A DNA stretch of 6,639 nt from DATLFQ01 sp035540915 (lineage in GTDB: Bacteria; Actinomycetota; Acidimicrobiia; Acidimicrobiales; GCA-2861595), in assembly GCA_035540915.1 (NCBI GenBank), contig DATLFQ010000134.1, forward strand, positions 1 through 6,639. Direction: 5' to 3'. Position 1 is the first letter of the stretch. Every line of letters starts with the position of its first letter. A program made the translations under genes and the position numbers. Below the pieces are notes generated by a model that was not told the DNA's origin, did not search any database, and was given only the letters and a program-made list of their open reading frames with translations. Positions 1 to 5,658 of this stretch are shown piece by piece.

Positions 1-1
1 C

Positions 2-286
2 GCCACGCCTTTGACCGAGGGACGCGCCCGGCAGCTGGCCGCCGACCTGGCCGCGGTGGCAGACCCGGTCCGGCTGCGCCTGCTGAGCCTGCTGGCCTCG
101 GCGGAGTCCGGTGAAATCTGCGTGTGCGAGATGGTCGAGCCCCTCGGCCGCTCGCAGCCGACGGTTTCCCACCACCTCAAGATCCTCGTGGAGGCCGGCC
201 TGGTCGTGGGGGAGAAGCGGGGCCGATGGGTCTGGTACCGGGTCGTACCCGAGAAGCTGGCCCAGCTCCGTGGCGTGCTGGCCTGA
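2..286 (+). CDS. ArsR/SmtB-family metalloregulatory repressor, 5' end missing
   Basis: A winged-helix transcriptional repressor of the ArsR/SmtB family, which normally dissociates from its operator on binding a thiophilic metal or metalloid. Numbering from the TTG at 11: ADPVRLRLLSLL (17-28) is the usual helix before the DNA-binding region, EICVCEM (35-41) is the alpha-3 metal site with Cys37 and Cys39, QPTVSHHLKIL (49-59) is the recognition helix, and EKRGRWVWYRV (68-78) is the beta wing. The third cysteine of the E. coli R773 ArsR motif is a valine here (42). The frame is open to the left edge and matches family N-termini before the TTG, so the real start is upstream; the TTG is probably an internal codon. 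An arsenite-type ligand is inferred from the CVC motif; cadmium, lead or another soft metal is possible. The operon it controls is not in the window. Confidence 0.88.
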   Translation, partial: ATPLTEGRARQLAADLAAVADPVRLRLLSLLASAESGEICVCEMVEPLGRSQPTVSHHLKILVEAGLVVGEKRGRWVWYRVVPEKLAQLRGVLA

Positions 287-340
287 GGCGACCTGTGGCG
301 CGCGTTCTGGCACCAGGGTTCGCCAAGGGGGGTATCGGGC

Positions 341-1180
341 CTACTTGACGGAGCCGGCCAGGACGCCTTGGACGAAGTAGCGCTGGAAGGCGAAGAAGAC
401 GGCCAGGGGGACGATCATCGAGAGGAACGCACCGGGGGCGATCACGTCGATGTTGGCGCCGAACTGTCGGGTCTGCTCGCGGATGGCCACGGTCAGCGGC
501 GCCGACTTCGGATCGGCGAAGACCAGCGACACCAGCAGGTCGTTCCAGACCCACAGGAACTGGAAGATGGCCAGGGAGGCCACCGCCGGGATGCCGAGGG
601 GGAGCACCACCCGGGAGAAGATCGTCCACTCACCGGCGCCGTCCATGCGGGCCGCCTCCAGCAGCTCACGGGGGATCCCGACGAAGAAGTTGCGCAGCAG
701 GAAGATGGCGAACGGCAGCCCGAAGGCCACGTGGAACAGCACCACGCCCGGGATGCGGCCGAACAGGTCCAGCTTTCCGTAGAGATCGGCGATCGGGATG
801 AGCGCCACCTGGAGCGGCACCACCAGCAGCCCGACGACGACCAGCAGCAGGGCGTCGCGCCCGGGGAAGCGGACCCAGGCGAAGGCGTAGGCGGCCAAGG
901 CGGCCAGGGTCACCACCAGCACGGTGGCCGGCACCGTGATCATCACGGTGTTCCAGAAGGCCTGCACCATGCGGGGGTTGTCCAGGAGGTCGCGGTAGTT
1001 GTCGGCGGTCAGGCGGGCCGGGGCGGACAGCGCGTTCCACCACCCGTTCTGGGCGTTGTCGGTCGCCGAGCGCAGCGACGAGACGGCCAGGCCGATGGTC
1101 GGCACCAGCCACACCAGGCCGATCAGCACCAGCACCGCTTGGACCAGGCCCTTGGACAGGAACCGGCTCACTCGTGACAT
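341..1180 (-). CDS. Carbohydrate ABC transporter permease, AglG/MalG-like
   Basis: Second membrane subunit of the sugar importer, 279 residues, the usual length for the MalG group. Hydrophobic segments lie near 12-35, 75-102, 110-133, 146-167, 195-212 and 246-268. The EAA loop that docks on the ATPase is clear: EAARMDGA at 175-182, with conserved Gly181 and the later proline in VVLPLGIP (191-198). The patches VVGLLVVPLQ, FQFLWVWNDLLV and the terminal RYFVQGVLAGSVK match what I recall of AglG alpha-glucoside permeases more closely than generic MalG. The ATG overlaps the upstream permease stop as TGATG, and AGGAGG (plus-strand CCTCCT, 1188-1193) sits 7 bases before it, which fixes the start and implies translational coupling. 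It is the last gene of the operon. Family is certain; the exact sugar is inferred. Confidence 0.93.
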   Translation of the reverse strand: MSRVSRFLSKGLVQAVLVLIGLVWLVPTIGLAVSSLRSATDNAQNGWWNALSAPARLTADNYRDLLDNPRMVQAFWNTVMITVPATVLVVTLAALAAYAFAWVRFPGRDALLLVVVGLLVVPLQVALIPIADLYGKLDLFGRIPGVVLFHVAFGLPFAIFLLRNFFVGIPRELLEAARMDGAGEWTIFSRVVLPLGIPAVASLAIFQFLWVWNDLLVSLVFADPKSAPLTVAIREQTRQFGANIDVIAPGAFLSMIVPLAVFFAFQRYFVQGVLAGSVK

Positions 1181-2538
1181 CAGGCGCCCTCCTGGCGGAA
1201 CCGGCGGATGTTGAAGGCCATGGCCGGCAGCACCAGCGCGAAGAGCAGCACGCCGAGGGCGCTGCCGAGGCCCTGGTCGCGGGCGCCGCCGAACGAGACG
1301 CGCCACATCTCCAGCGCCAGCACGTTGGCGTCGTCCTGCACCGACCCGGGCGGGATGACCAACACCAGGTCGAACACCTTCAGCACGTTGATGACGAGGG
1401 TGACGAGCACGACGAGCAGGACCGGGGCCAGCAGCGGGACGGTGACCCGGCGGAACACCTGCCACTCGTTGGCGCCGTCGACCCGAGCCGCTTCCAGCGC
1501 CTCACGGGGGATGGCGGCCAGGCCGGCGGCGATCACGACCATGGCGAAGCCCGCCCAGATCCACACGTAGGCCCCGATCACTGCGGGCGTCACCAGCGCC
1601 GGCCCCAGCCACCGGACGCCGCGGAACGGTTCCCGGAAGGTGGTCGGGGCCAGTCGCAGTGTGGCCGGCCCGGTCACGTCCTCCAGTACGAAGCTGCCCC
1701 GCTCGTCGGTCGTCGCCCGGCCGACGACCGAGCCGCCGGCGTCGACCGCCTCCACGCGCGCACCGGGCAGGCCCACCTCGCCGTCGTCGACCCGGCCGGC
1801 CTCGCCCCCACCGCCGGGGCGGAAGTCCAGCCACACCACGCCGCCGACGGCGCCGGCCGGGACCTCGGGGACCACGGCCTGGGTGGCGTCGTCGGGCACC
1901 AGCCCCGGGCTGATGCCCACCAGCGGAAGGGTGGCGGCCTCGCCGGCGGCGACGGCCGAGGTGGTCGCGAAGCCGCCGCCGTCGGGCCGCAGCACCGAGT
2001 CGTCCCGGGGCCGGGCTCCCGGGTAGAGGCCCGGCTCGCGGACCACGTCGGCCACCGACGAGATCGCTGCGTTGGCCAGCCCGCGGTCGGGGTCCTGCTC
2101 GTAGACGAGGCGGAAGATGACGCCGGCGGCCAGGAACGAGATGGCCATCGGCATGAACACGGCCACCTTGAACGCCGTCTTCCACCGGACCCGTTCGGAC
2201 AGCACGGCGAACATCAGCCCGGCGGCGGTGACGACGCTGGGTGCCACCACCACCCAGATGGCGGTGTTGCGGATGGCGGTGAGCGTCCGCGACGAGGTGA
2301 ACATCTCGCGGTAGTTGTCGAGGCCGGTGAAGTCGCCGCCGCGGTCGAACAGGCTGCGGACGATGGTGAACAGGATCGGGTAGAGCACCAGCGCGCCCAG
2401 CAGCAGCAGGGCGGGCAGGAGGAAGGCGGCGGCCAGGGACAGGTTGGGCCCGCCCCGGCCGCCGCCCTTGCGACGCGCCGGCCGGGCGACCGCGGCGGCA
2501 CCACCGCCGGTGGCTGCGTCCGGCACGGCGACGCTCAC
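1180..2538 (-). CDS. Carbohydrate ABC transporter permease, AglF/MalF-like, with large extracytoplasmic insertion
   Basis: First membrane subunit of the importer. At 452 residues it is well over the roughly 300-340 of most six-helix relatives. Membrane segments lie near 34-60, 92-113, 124-145, 312-340, 370-392 and 425-445. The EAA loop is EAARVDGA at 349-356 with Gly355. LKVFDLVLV (386-394) and the end NIRRFRQEG match AglF-type permeases. The extra length, about 168-305, lies between helices 3 and 4, which topology places outside the cell. It includes an SdrD-B/CnaB-like stretch: VVWLDF (234-239), DDGEVGLPGARVEAVD (251-266), TTDERGSFVLEDV (276-288). The frame is unbroken through it and the flanks join normally, so it is a domain insertion and not a frameshift. 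The GTG start is 7 bp after the binding-protein stop, with a weak GAGG before it (2544-2547). The cytoplasmic N-terminus is Ala/Gly/Arg-rich. Confidence 0.92.
   Translation of the reverse strand: MSVAVPDAATGGGAAAVARPARRKGGGRGGPNLSLAAAFLLPALLLLGALVLYPILFTIVRSLFDRGGDFTGLDNYREMFTSSRTLTAIRNTAIWVVVAPSVVTAAGLMFAVLSERVRWKTAFKVAVFMPMAISFLAAGVIFRLVYEQDPDRGLANAAISSVADVVREPGLYPGARPRDDSVLRPDGGGFATTSAVAAGEAATLPLVGISPGLVPDDATQAVVPEVPAGAVGGVVWLDFRPGGGGEAGRVDDGEVGLPGARVEAVDAGGSVVGRATTDERGSFVLEDVTGPATLRLAPTTFREPFRGVRWLGPALVTPAVIGAYVWIWAGFAMVVIAAGLAAIPREALEAARVDGANEWQVFRRVTVPLLAPVLLVVLVTLVINVLKVFDLVLVIPPGSVQDDANVLALEMWRVSFGGARDQGLGSALGVLLFALVLPAMAFNIRRFRQEGA
1639..1845 (-). other. SdrD-B/CnaB-like beta-domain inserted in the permease
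   Basis: Residues 232-300 of the AglF-like permease. The order is that of SdrD-B/CnaB or carboxypeptidase-regulatory-like domains: a VW-x-D opening strand (234-238), an acidic Asp/Gly loop (251-254), the GLPGA turn (256-260), a V-x-A-V-D strand, TTD (276-278), then G-S-F (281-283) and a final strand ending LRLAPTTF. In surface proteins such domains act as rigid stalks or adhesive modules. Here I infer a role in contacting the binding protein or gating substrate, by analogy with the P2 loop of E. coli MalF. The assignment rests on pattern recognition only. The part before it (about 168-231) is Pro/Gly/Ala-rich and I do not recognise it. Confidence 0.6.
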
Positions 2539-2545
2539 GCCGCCC

Positions 2546-3868
2546 TCAGTCCCCGGCCGCCGCCCGGGCCGCTTCCAGCGCAGCGGCGGTGGCGTTCACG
2601 TCGCCGGTGTTGCGCAGAAAGTCCTGCAGGATCTTCCACATGCCCTGCCCCGGCGTGCCGCCGAAGGCGGCCGGCTGCAGGTCTGACAGGTCGAAGCGGA
2701 ACGTCTCGGCCTCGGTCAGCGCCTCGGCCGAGCGCCGGGTGGTGTCGTCGGCATAGGCCTCGAGGTCCAGGGCCTGGTTGGGCGAGGTGAAGCCGCCCTC
2801 GCTGGCCCACTCCTCGGCCGCCTCCGGCGTCGCCAGGAACCGGACGAGGGCCCGGCCACCGGGGCTGTCCTTCAGCAGGACGGCGACGTCGCCGCCGCCC
2901 ACCACGGCCGGGTCGGAACCGTCGATGGCGGGGAAGTCGAAGAAGCGGGCGTCCTCGCCCAGCGTGGCGGTCGTCTCGCTGGTGATCAGCCCGGCCACGA
3001 AGTCGCCCTCGTACACCATGGCTGCCGCCGGAGGCTCGCTGAACACCTGGGTGACCGATCGCGGGAAGTCGGTGCCCAGCGCGCCGTTGGCGCCGCCGGC
3101 GATCCACTGCTGCTGGCCGAACACCTCGGCCAGAGTGGAGAGCGCCTCGGTGACACTGGGGTCGGTCCAGGGGATGGCGTGGGTGGCGAGCTGGTCGTAC
3201 TTCTCCGGCCCGGCCACCCGCAGGTAGACGTTCTCGAACCAGTCGGTGAGGGTCCAGCCGTCGGCGCCGCCCACCGAGAACGGGGTGACGCCGGAGTCCG
3301 AGATGGTCTGGGCGACGGTCTGCAGGTCCTCCCAGGTCTCGGGCGTCTCCACGCCGGCCGACTCGAAGACCGGGTTGTTGTACCAGAAGGTCGACTTGTT
3401 GGCCGCCTTGAACCAGACGCCGAAGAGGGTGCCGTCGACCGATCCGAGCTGGCGCCACACCGGGGCGTAGTTCTCGTCCACCAATGAGCCAGCCACCTCC
3501 TCGATGGGCTGCAGCGCGTTGCGGCCGGCCAGGTCGTTCAGCAGGCCGGGCTGGGGCAGCATGGCCACGTCCGGTGGCGAGCCGCCGGCCAGGCGGGTGC
3601 CCAGCACGGTGGCGATGTCGTCGCCGGTGGAGGTGAACTGCACGGTGGCGCCGGTCTCCTCCTCGAAGCGCTCGAGCACCCGGCTGAACCGCGCCTGCTC
3701 CTCGCCCGACCACGTCGCCGCCACCTCGACCTGCTGGCCCTGGAGGTCCTGGTCACCAGCCGTGCCCCCGCCGGTGGCGGCCCCGTCGTCGTCGTCGTCG
3801 CCACAGGCGGCCACCAGCAACGCCATGCCCACCAGCAGCGCCGGCAGCCTGCGCCTCGATCCGTTCAT
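2546..3868 (-). CDS. Lipoprotein solute-binding protein of the carbohydrate ABC importer, AglE-like
   Basis: Captures the substrate outside the membrane and delivers it to the permeases. The 440-residue protein has a lipoprotein signal peptide: MNGSRRR, a hydrophobic core at 8-21, and lipobox LVAAC with Cys22 as the lipidation site. A Gly/Asp-rich linker follows (23-40). The mature part is a family 1 extracellular solute-binding protein (SBP_bac_1, COG1653). Segments FKAANKSTFWYNNP (153-166), TLTDWFENVYLRVAGPEKYD (206-225), GGGDVAVLLKD (324-334) and RFDLSDLQPAAFGG (391-404) resemble AglE alpha-glucoside-binding proteins; aromatic residues such as W161-Y163 and W210 are likely sugar-stacking candidates. 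The ATG has AGGAGG 6 bases upstream (plus-strand CCTCCT, 3875-3880). It is the second gene of the operon, 42 bp after the ATPase. The fold is certain; maltose, trehalose, sucrose or another alpha-glucoside are all possible ligands. Confidence 0.93.
   Translation of the reverse strand: MNGSRRRLPALLVGMALLVAACGDDDDDGAATGGGTAGDQDLQGQQVEVAATWSGEEQARFSRVLERFEEETGATVQFTSTGDDIATVLGTRLAGGSPPDVAMLPQPGLLNDLAGRNALQPIEEVAGSLVDENYAPVWRQLGSVDGTLFGVWFKAANKSTFWYNNPVFESAGVETPETWEDLQTVAQTISDSGVTPFSVGGADGWTLTDWFENVYLRVAGPEKYDQLATHAIPWTDPSVTEALSTLAEVFGQQQWIAGGANGALGTDFPRSVTQVFSEPPAAAMVYEGDFVAGLITSETTATLGEDARFFDFPAIDGSDPAVVGGGDVAVLLKDSPGGRALVRFLATPEAAEEWASEGGFTSPNQALDLEAYADDTTRRSAEALTEAETFRFDLSDLQPAAFGGTPGQGMWKILQDFLRNTGDVNATAAALEAARAAAGD
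3785..3799 (-). repeat. (GAC)5 triplet run encoding Asp24-Asp28
   Basis: Five perfect GAC codons directly after the lipobox Cys22-Gly23 encode five aspartates. An acidic linker after the lipidated cysteine is common in actinobacterial lipoproteins. Identical tandem codons could vary in number by slippage without shifting the frame. Confidence 0.8.
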
Positions 3869-3910
3869 GTCCGTCCTCCTGTGTGGGATGTGTCGCCAGA
3901 GTCCAATTCG

Positions 3911-5050
3911 TCAGGTGCCCCAGACGGAGAGGCCCGTCGAAGGGTCGAACAGGTGCAGCCGACCGGTGTCCACCCGGACCCGGACTCGCTGGCCTTCTTT
4001 CACCGCGGTGCGGGGGCTGAACCGTGCGACCAGGCCGGTGTCGTCCCCGTCCGTCCCGCCGGACGTCGCCGGGGCGCCGGCGCGCAGGTGGACAACGACG
4101 TCGGAACCCATGGACTCCACCAGGTCGACGCTGGCCTCGATCGTGGGACCGTCCGCAAGCGCAGCGTCCTCCATGTCCTCGGGGCGGATGCCGACGACCA
4201 CGGGGCCTCCCTCGTAGGAGCGCAGCGCCGGGCGCTGCTGGAGCAGCTCGGCCGGCACGGGGAGCGTCTGGCTCCCGATCGCCAGTTCGAGACCTGCACC
4301 CGCCCCCGCGACCCGGGCCTCCACAAGGTTCATGGCCGGCGAGCCGATGAAGCCGGCCACGAACACGTTCACCGGCCGGTCGTACAGGTCCTGGGGGCGG
4401 GCCACCTGCTGGAGGACGCCTTTGTTCATGACCGCCACGCGGTGCCCGAGGGTCATGGCCTCGGTCTGGTCGTGGGTGACGTAGATGGTCGTCACCTTCA
4501 GCTCGCGCTGCAGCCGGGCGATCTCGGCCCGGGTCTGGACCCGCAGCTTCGCGTCCAGGTTCGACAGCGGCTCGTCCATCAGGAAGGCCTGGGGTTCGCG
4601 CACGATGGCCCGGCCCATCGCCACCCGCTGGCGCTGCCCGCCGGAGAGATTGCGGGGCTTGCGCTTCAGGTGATCGGACAACCCGAGGACCTCGGCCGCC
4701 GACCGCACCCGCCGGTCGATCTCGGCCTTGGGGACCTTGCGCAGCTTGAGCCCGAAGCCGATGTTGTCGGCCACGCTGAGGTGGGGGTACAGGGCGTAGC
4801 TCTGGAACACCATGGCCACGTCCCGGTCACGCGGGGGGACGTCGTTCACGACCCGGTCCCCGATGCGCACCTCGCCGGCCGTGATGTCCTCGAGGCCGGC
4901 CACCATGCGCAGGGCGGTGGTCTTCCCGCAGCCGCTCGGACCGACCAGCACCAGGAACTCGCCGTCGCTGATGGTGAGGTCGAGGTCGGCCACCGCCGAC
5001 GTCCCGTCCCCGTAGGTTTTCGACACTCCGTCCAGCACTACCTGCGCCAA
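3911..5050 (-). CDS. Carbohydrate ABC transporter ATPase, MalK/MsmK/UgpC type
   Basis: Cytoplasmic ATPase that dimerises and drives the two permeases. All motifs are intact in its 379 residues: Walker A GPSGCGKT (37-44), Q-loop Gln83 in VFQSYALYPH, signature LSGGQ (135-139), Walker B AFLMDEP (155-161), D-loop SNLD (163-166) and switch His193 in VTHDQTEAM. The C-terminal regulatory OB/TOBE region runs from about 236 to the end, with GIRPEDM (287-293) and LHLFDPSTG (365-373). The start is TTG, chosen because it gives the family N-terminus (AQVVLDGVSKTYG) and has GGGAG 5 bases upstream. It is the first gene of the operon, with the binding protein 42 bp downstream. MsmK-type ATPases can serve several importers, so it may not be exclusive to this one. 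A Gly/Asp/Ala-rich stretch (325-338) interrupts the TOBE region and is probably a surface loop. Confidence 0.96.
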   Translation of the reverse strand: MAQVVLDGVSKTYGDGTSAVADLDLTISDGEFLVLVGPSGCGKTTALRMVAGLEDITAGEVRIGDRVVNDVPPRDRDVAMVFQSYALYPHLSVADNIGFGLKLRKVPKAEIDRRVRSAAEVLGLSDHLKRKPRNLSGGQRQRVAMGRAIVREPQAFLMDEPLSNLDAKLRVQTRAEIARLQRELKVTTIYVTHDQTEAMTLGHRVAVMNKGVLQQVARPQDLYDRPVNVFVAGFIGSPAMNLVEARVAGAGAGLELAIGSQTLPVPAELLQQRPALRSYEGGPVVVGIRPEDMEDAALADGPTIEASVDLVESMGSDVVVHLRAGAPATSGGTDGDDTGLVARFSPRTAVKEGQRVRVRVDTGRLHLFDPSTGLSVWGT

Positions 5051-5055
5051 GCAGG

Positions 5056-5060
5056 CTCCC
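5056..5060 (-). promoter_or_regulatory. Ribosome binding site that supports the TTG start of the ATPase gene
   Basis: Minus strand reads GGGAG, then 5 bases, then TTG. No ATG or GTG near the conserved N-terminus has a comparable site; the GTG four codons in would remove residues of the first beta-strand. Confidence 0.6.
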
Positions 5061-5124
5061 GAGATCGGTGCGGGCAGCCGTGTCCGGCGGAGCAGTCCTG
5101 CCCGTTGGGCGGCTCCGTTCCCTC

Positions 5125-5130
5125 ATCTTA
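5125..5130 (-). promoter_or_regulatory. Candidate -10 box (TAAGAT) of the sugar-importer operon
   Basis: Minus strand TAAGAT fits the TANNNT -10 of actinobacterial housekeeping promoters. A start near 5118 would give a leader of about 68 bases before the TTG at 5050. No convincing -35 is found 16-18 bases upstream, so the promoter may need an activator. It overlaps the palindrome at 5128-5140. Confidence 0.4.
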
Positions 5131-5140
5131 CGACCCGTAA
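5128..5140. promoter_or_regulatory. Palindrome TTACG-ACC-CGTAA, candidate operator
   Basis: Perfect 5-bp arms around a 3-base centre, overlapping the minus-strand -10 box by 3 bases. A/T-containing symmetric arms stand out in such GC-rich DNA. The position would let a bound repressor block the importer promoter. LacI- or TetR-type regulators are candidates, but no regulator gene of these types is in the window. Inference only. Confidence 0.35.
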
Positions 5141-5149
5141 CCCGGTCGG

Positions 5150-5164
5150 CCGGCGGACCGCCGG
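5150..5164. promoter_or_regulatory. GC palindrome CCGGCGG-A-CCGCCGG next to the plus-strand -10 box
   Basis: Perfect 7-bp arms around a single A, ending exactly where TAGGGT begins and filling the -35/-10 spacer of the phosphatase promoter. It could be an operator. Chance is a serious alternative, since the arms contain only G and C in GC-rich DNA. A terminator role is unlikely: the 1-base loop is too tight and no T-run follows. Confidence 0.25.
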
Positions 5165-5170
5165 TAGGGT
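5165..5170 (+). promoter_or_regulatory. Candidate -10 box (TAGGGT) for probably leaderless phosphatase mRNA
   Basis: TAGGGT fits TANNNT and ends 8 bases before the GTG at 5179. Transcription normally starts 6-8 bases past the -10, so the mRNA would begin at or within a base or two of the start codon. Leaderless GTG/ATG mRNAs of this layout are common in actinobacteria. The only Shine-Dalgarno-like string, AGGG (5166-5169), lies inside this box. No clear -35 was seen. Confidence 0.45.
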
Positions 5171-5178
5171 CGGCCGCC

Positions 5179-5658
5179 GTGCGGGTCGCCATGGTGTGCT
5201 TAGGCAACATCTGCCGTTCTCCCATGGCCGCCGCCGTGGCGAGCGCCATGGTCCGGGACGCGGGCCTCGCCGGCTCCGTCGTGATCGAGTCCTTCGGCAC
5301 CGCCGGCTACCACGTCGGCCGGCCCGCGGACAGACGGGCGCGAGCCGCGCTGCGGCGCGCCGGCTGGCCGGCCGAGGGCCACTGCGCCCGGCGCATCACC
5401 GCCGACGACGTGGCTCGCGCCGACCTGGTACTGGTGGCCGACAGGGCCAACCGGGCCGAGGTGGTCCGGCTGGCCCGGAACCCCGCCGATCGGGCCAAGG
5501 TCCGCATGCTCCGGTCCTTCGACCCGGACGCCGGTGCCGGCGATGCCGACGTGCCCGATCCCTGGGAGGGCACCGACGCCGACTTCGACCGGGCGCTGGC
5601 CCTCATCGAGGCGGCCTGCCGTGGCCTCGTCGCCCATCTGGCTGGCGCGCGTCCCTGA
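5179..5658 (+). CDS. Low-molecular-weight protein tyrosine phosphatase, probable ribulosamine 5-phosphatase
   Basis: A 159-residue cytoplasmic phosphatase, the usual family size. The P-loop CLGNICRS (7-14) has nucleophile Cys7 and phosphate-binding Arg13. The C-terminal acid loop VPDPWEG (125-131) supplies Asp127; many relatives have one or two tyrosines after DP, here Trp-Glu. HCARRITADDVARADLVLVADRAN (68-91) corresponds to the conserved middle segment. GTG at 5179 is chosen because it leaves a four-residue first strand before the P-loop; the frame further upstream (from 5068) lacks family features, and ATG at 5191 would cut off that strand. It overlaps the downstream fructosamine-kinase-family gene by 38 bases. 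Some bacterial LMW-PTPs encoded directly before such a kinase dephosphorylate protein ribulosamine 5-phosphates as well as phosphotyrosine. That role is inferred from context; an ordinary tyrosine phosphatase or an arsenate-reductase-like activity are alternatives. Confidence 0.93.
   Translation: MRVAMVCLGNICRSPMAAAVASAMVRDAGLAGSVVIESFGTAGYHVGRPADRRARAALRRAGWPAEGHCARRITADDVARADLVLVADRANRAEVVRLARNPADRAKVRMLRSFDPDAGAGDADVPDPWEGTDADFDRALALIEAACRGLVAHLAGARP

Noticed and set aside
287..340. Possible bidirectional terminator between the regulator and permease 2
   Set aside because: Only an imperfect stem (GGCGA-CC with GGTTCGCC, large loop) was found and there is no T-run on either strand. A terminator may exist, but this is not enough to annotate.
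368..1177. Long plus-strand open frame opposite permease 2
   Set aside because: His/Gln/Gly/Glu-rich low-complexity translation with no domain, typical of the antisense strand of GC-rich genes. The minus-strand frame is a clear AglG-like permease.
1624..2037. Idea that the extra permease segment is a frameshift or fused foreign fragment
   Set aside because: The frame continues without stops, codon bias matches the flanks, and both edges read into normal AglF-like sequence (GLANAA before, RWLGPALVTPAV after).
1174..2790. 538-codon plus-strand open frame opposite permease 1 and the end of the binding-protein gene
   Set aside because: Composition is Gly/His/Gln/Arg-rich, it spans two genuine minus-strand genes and their junction, and it has no recognisable motif.
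2535..3713. Alternative minus-strand frame overlapping the binding-protein gene
   Set aside because: Arg/Gly/Pro-rich out-of-frame translation. The frame 2546-3868 has a signal peptide, lipobox and full solute-binding-protein similarity.
5100..5110. Short inverted repeat GCCC-GTT-GGGC in the importer leader
   Set aside because: Arms of only 4 bp, expected by chance in GC-rich DNA; no riboswitch or attenuator structure could be built around it.
3881..5140. 419-codon plus-strand open frame opposite the ATPase gene
   Set aside because: It mirrors a fully motif-supported ABC ATPase and its own translation is biased with no family resemblance.
5068..5178. N-terminal extension of the phosphatase from ATG 5068
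   Set aside because: It would add 37 residues before the first beta-strand, unlike the family, and would place the candidate promoter inside the gene.
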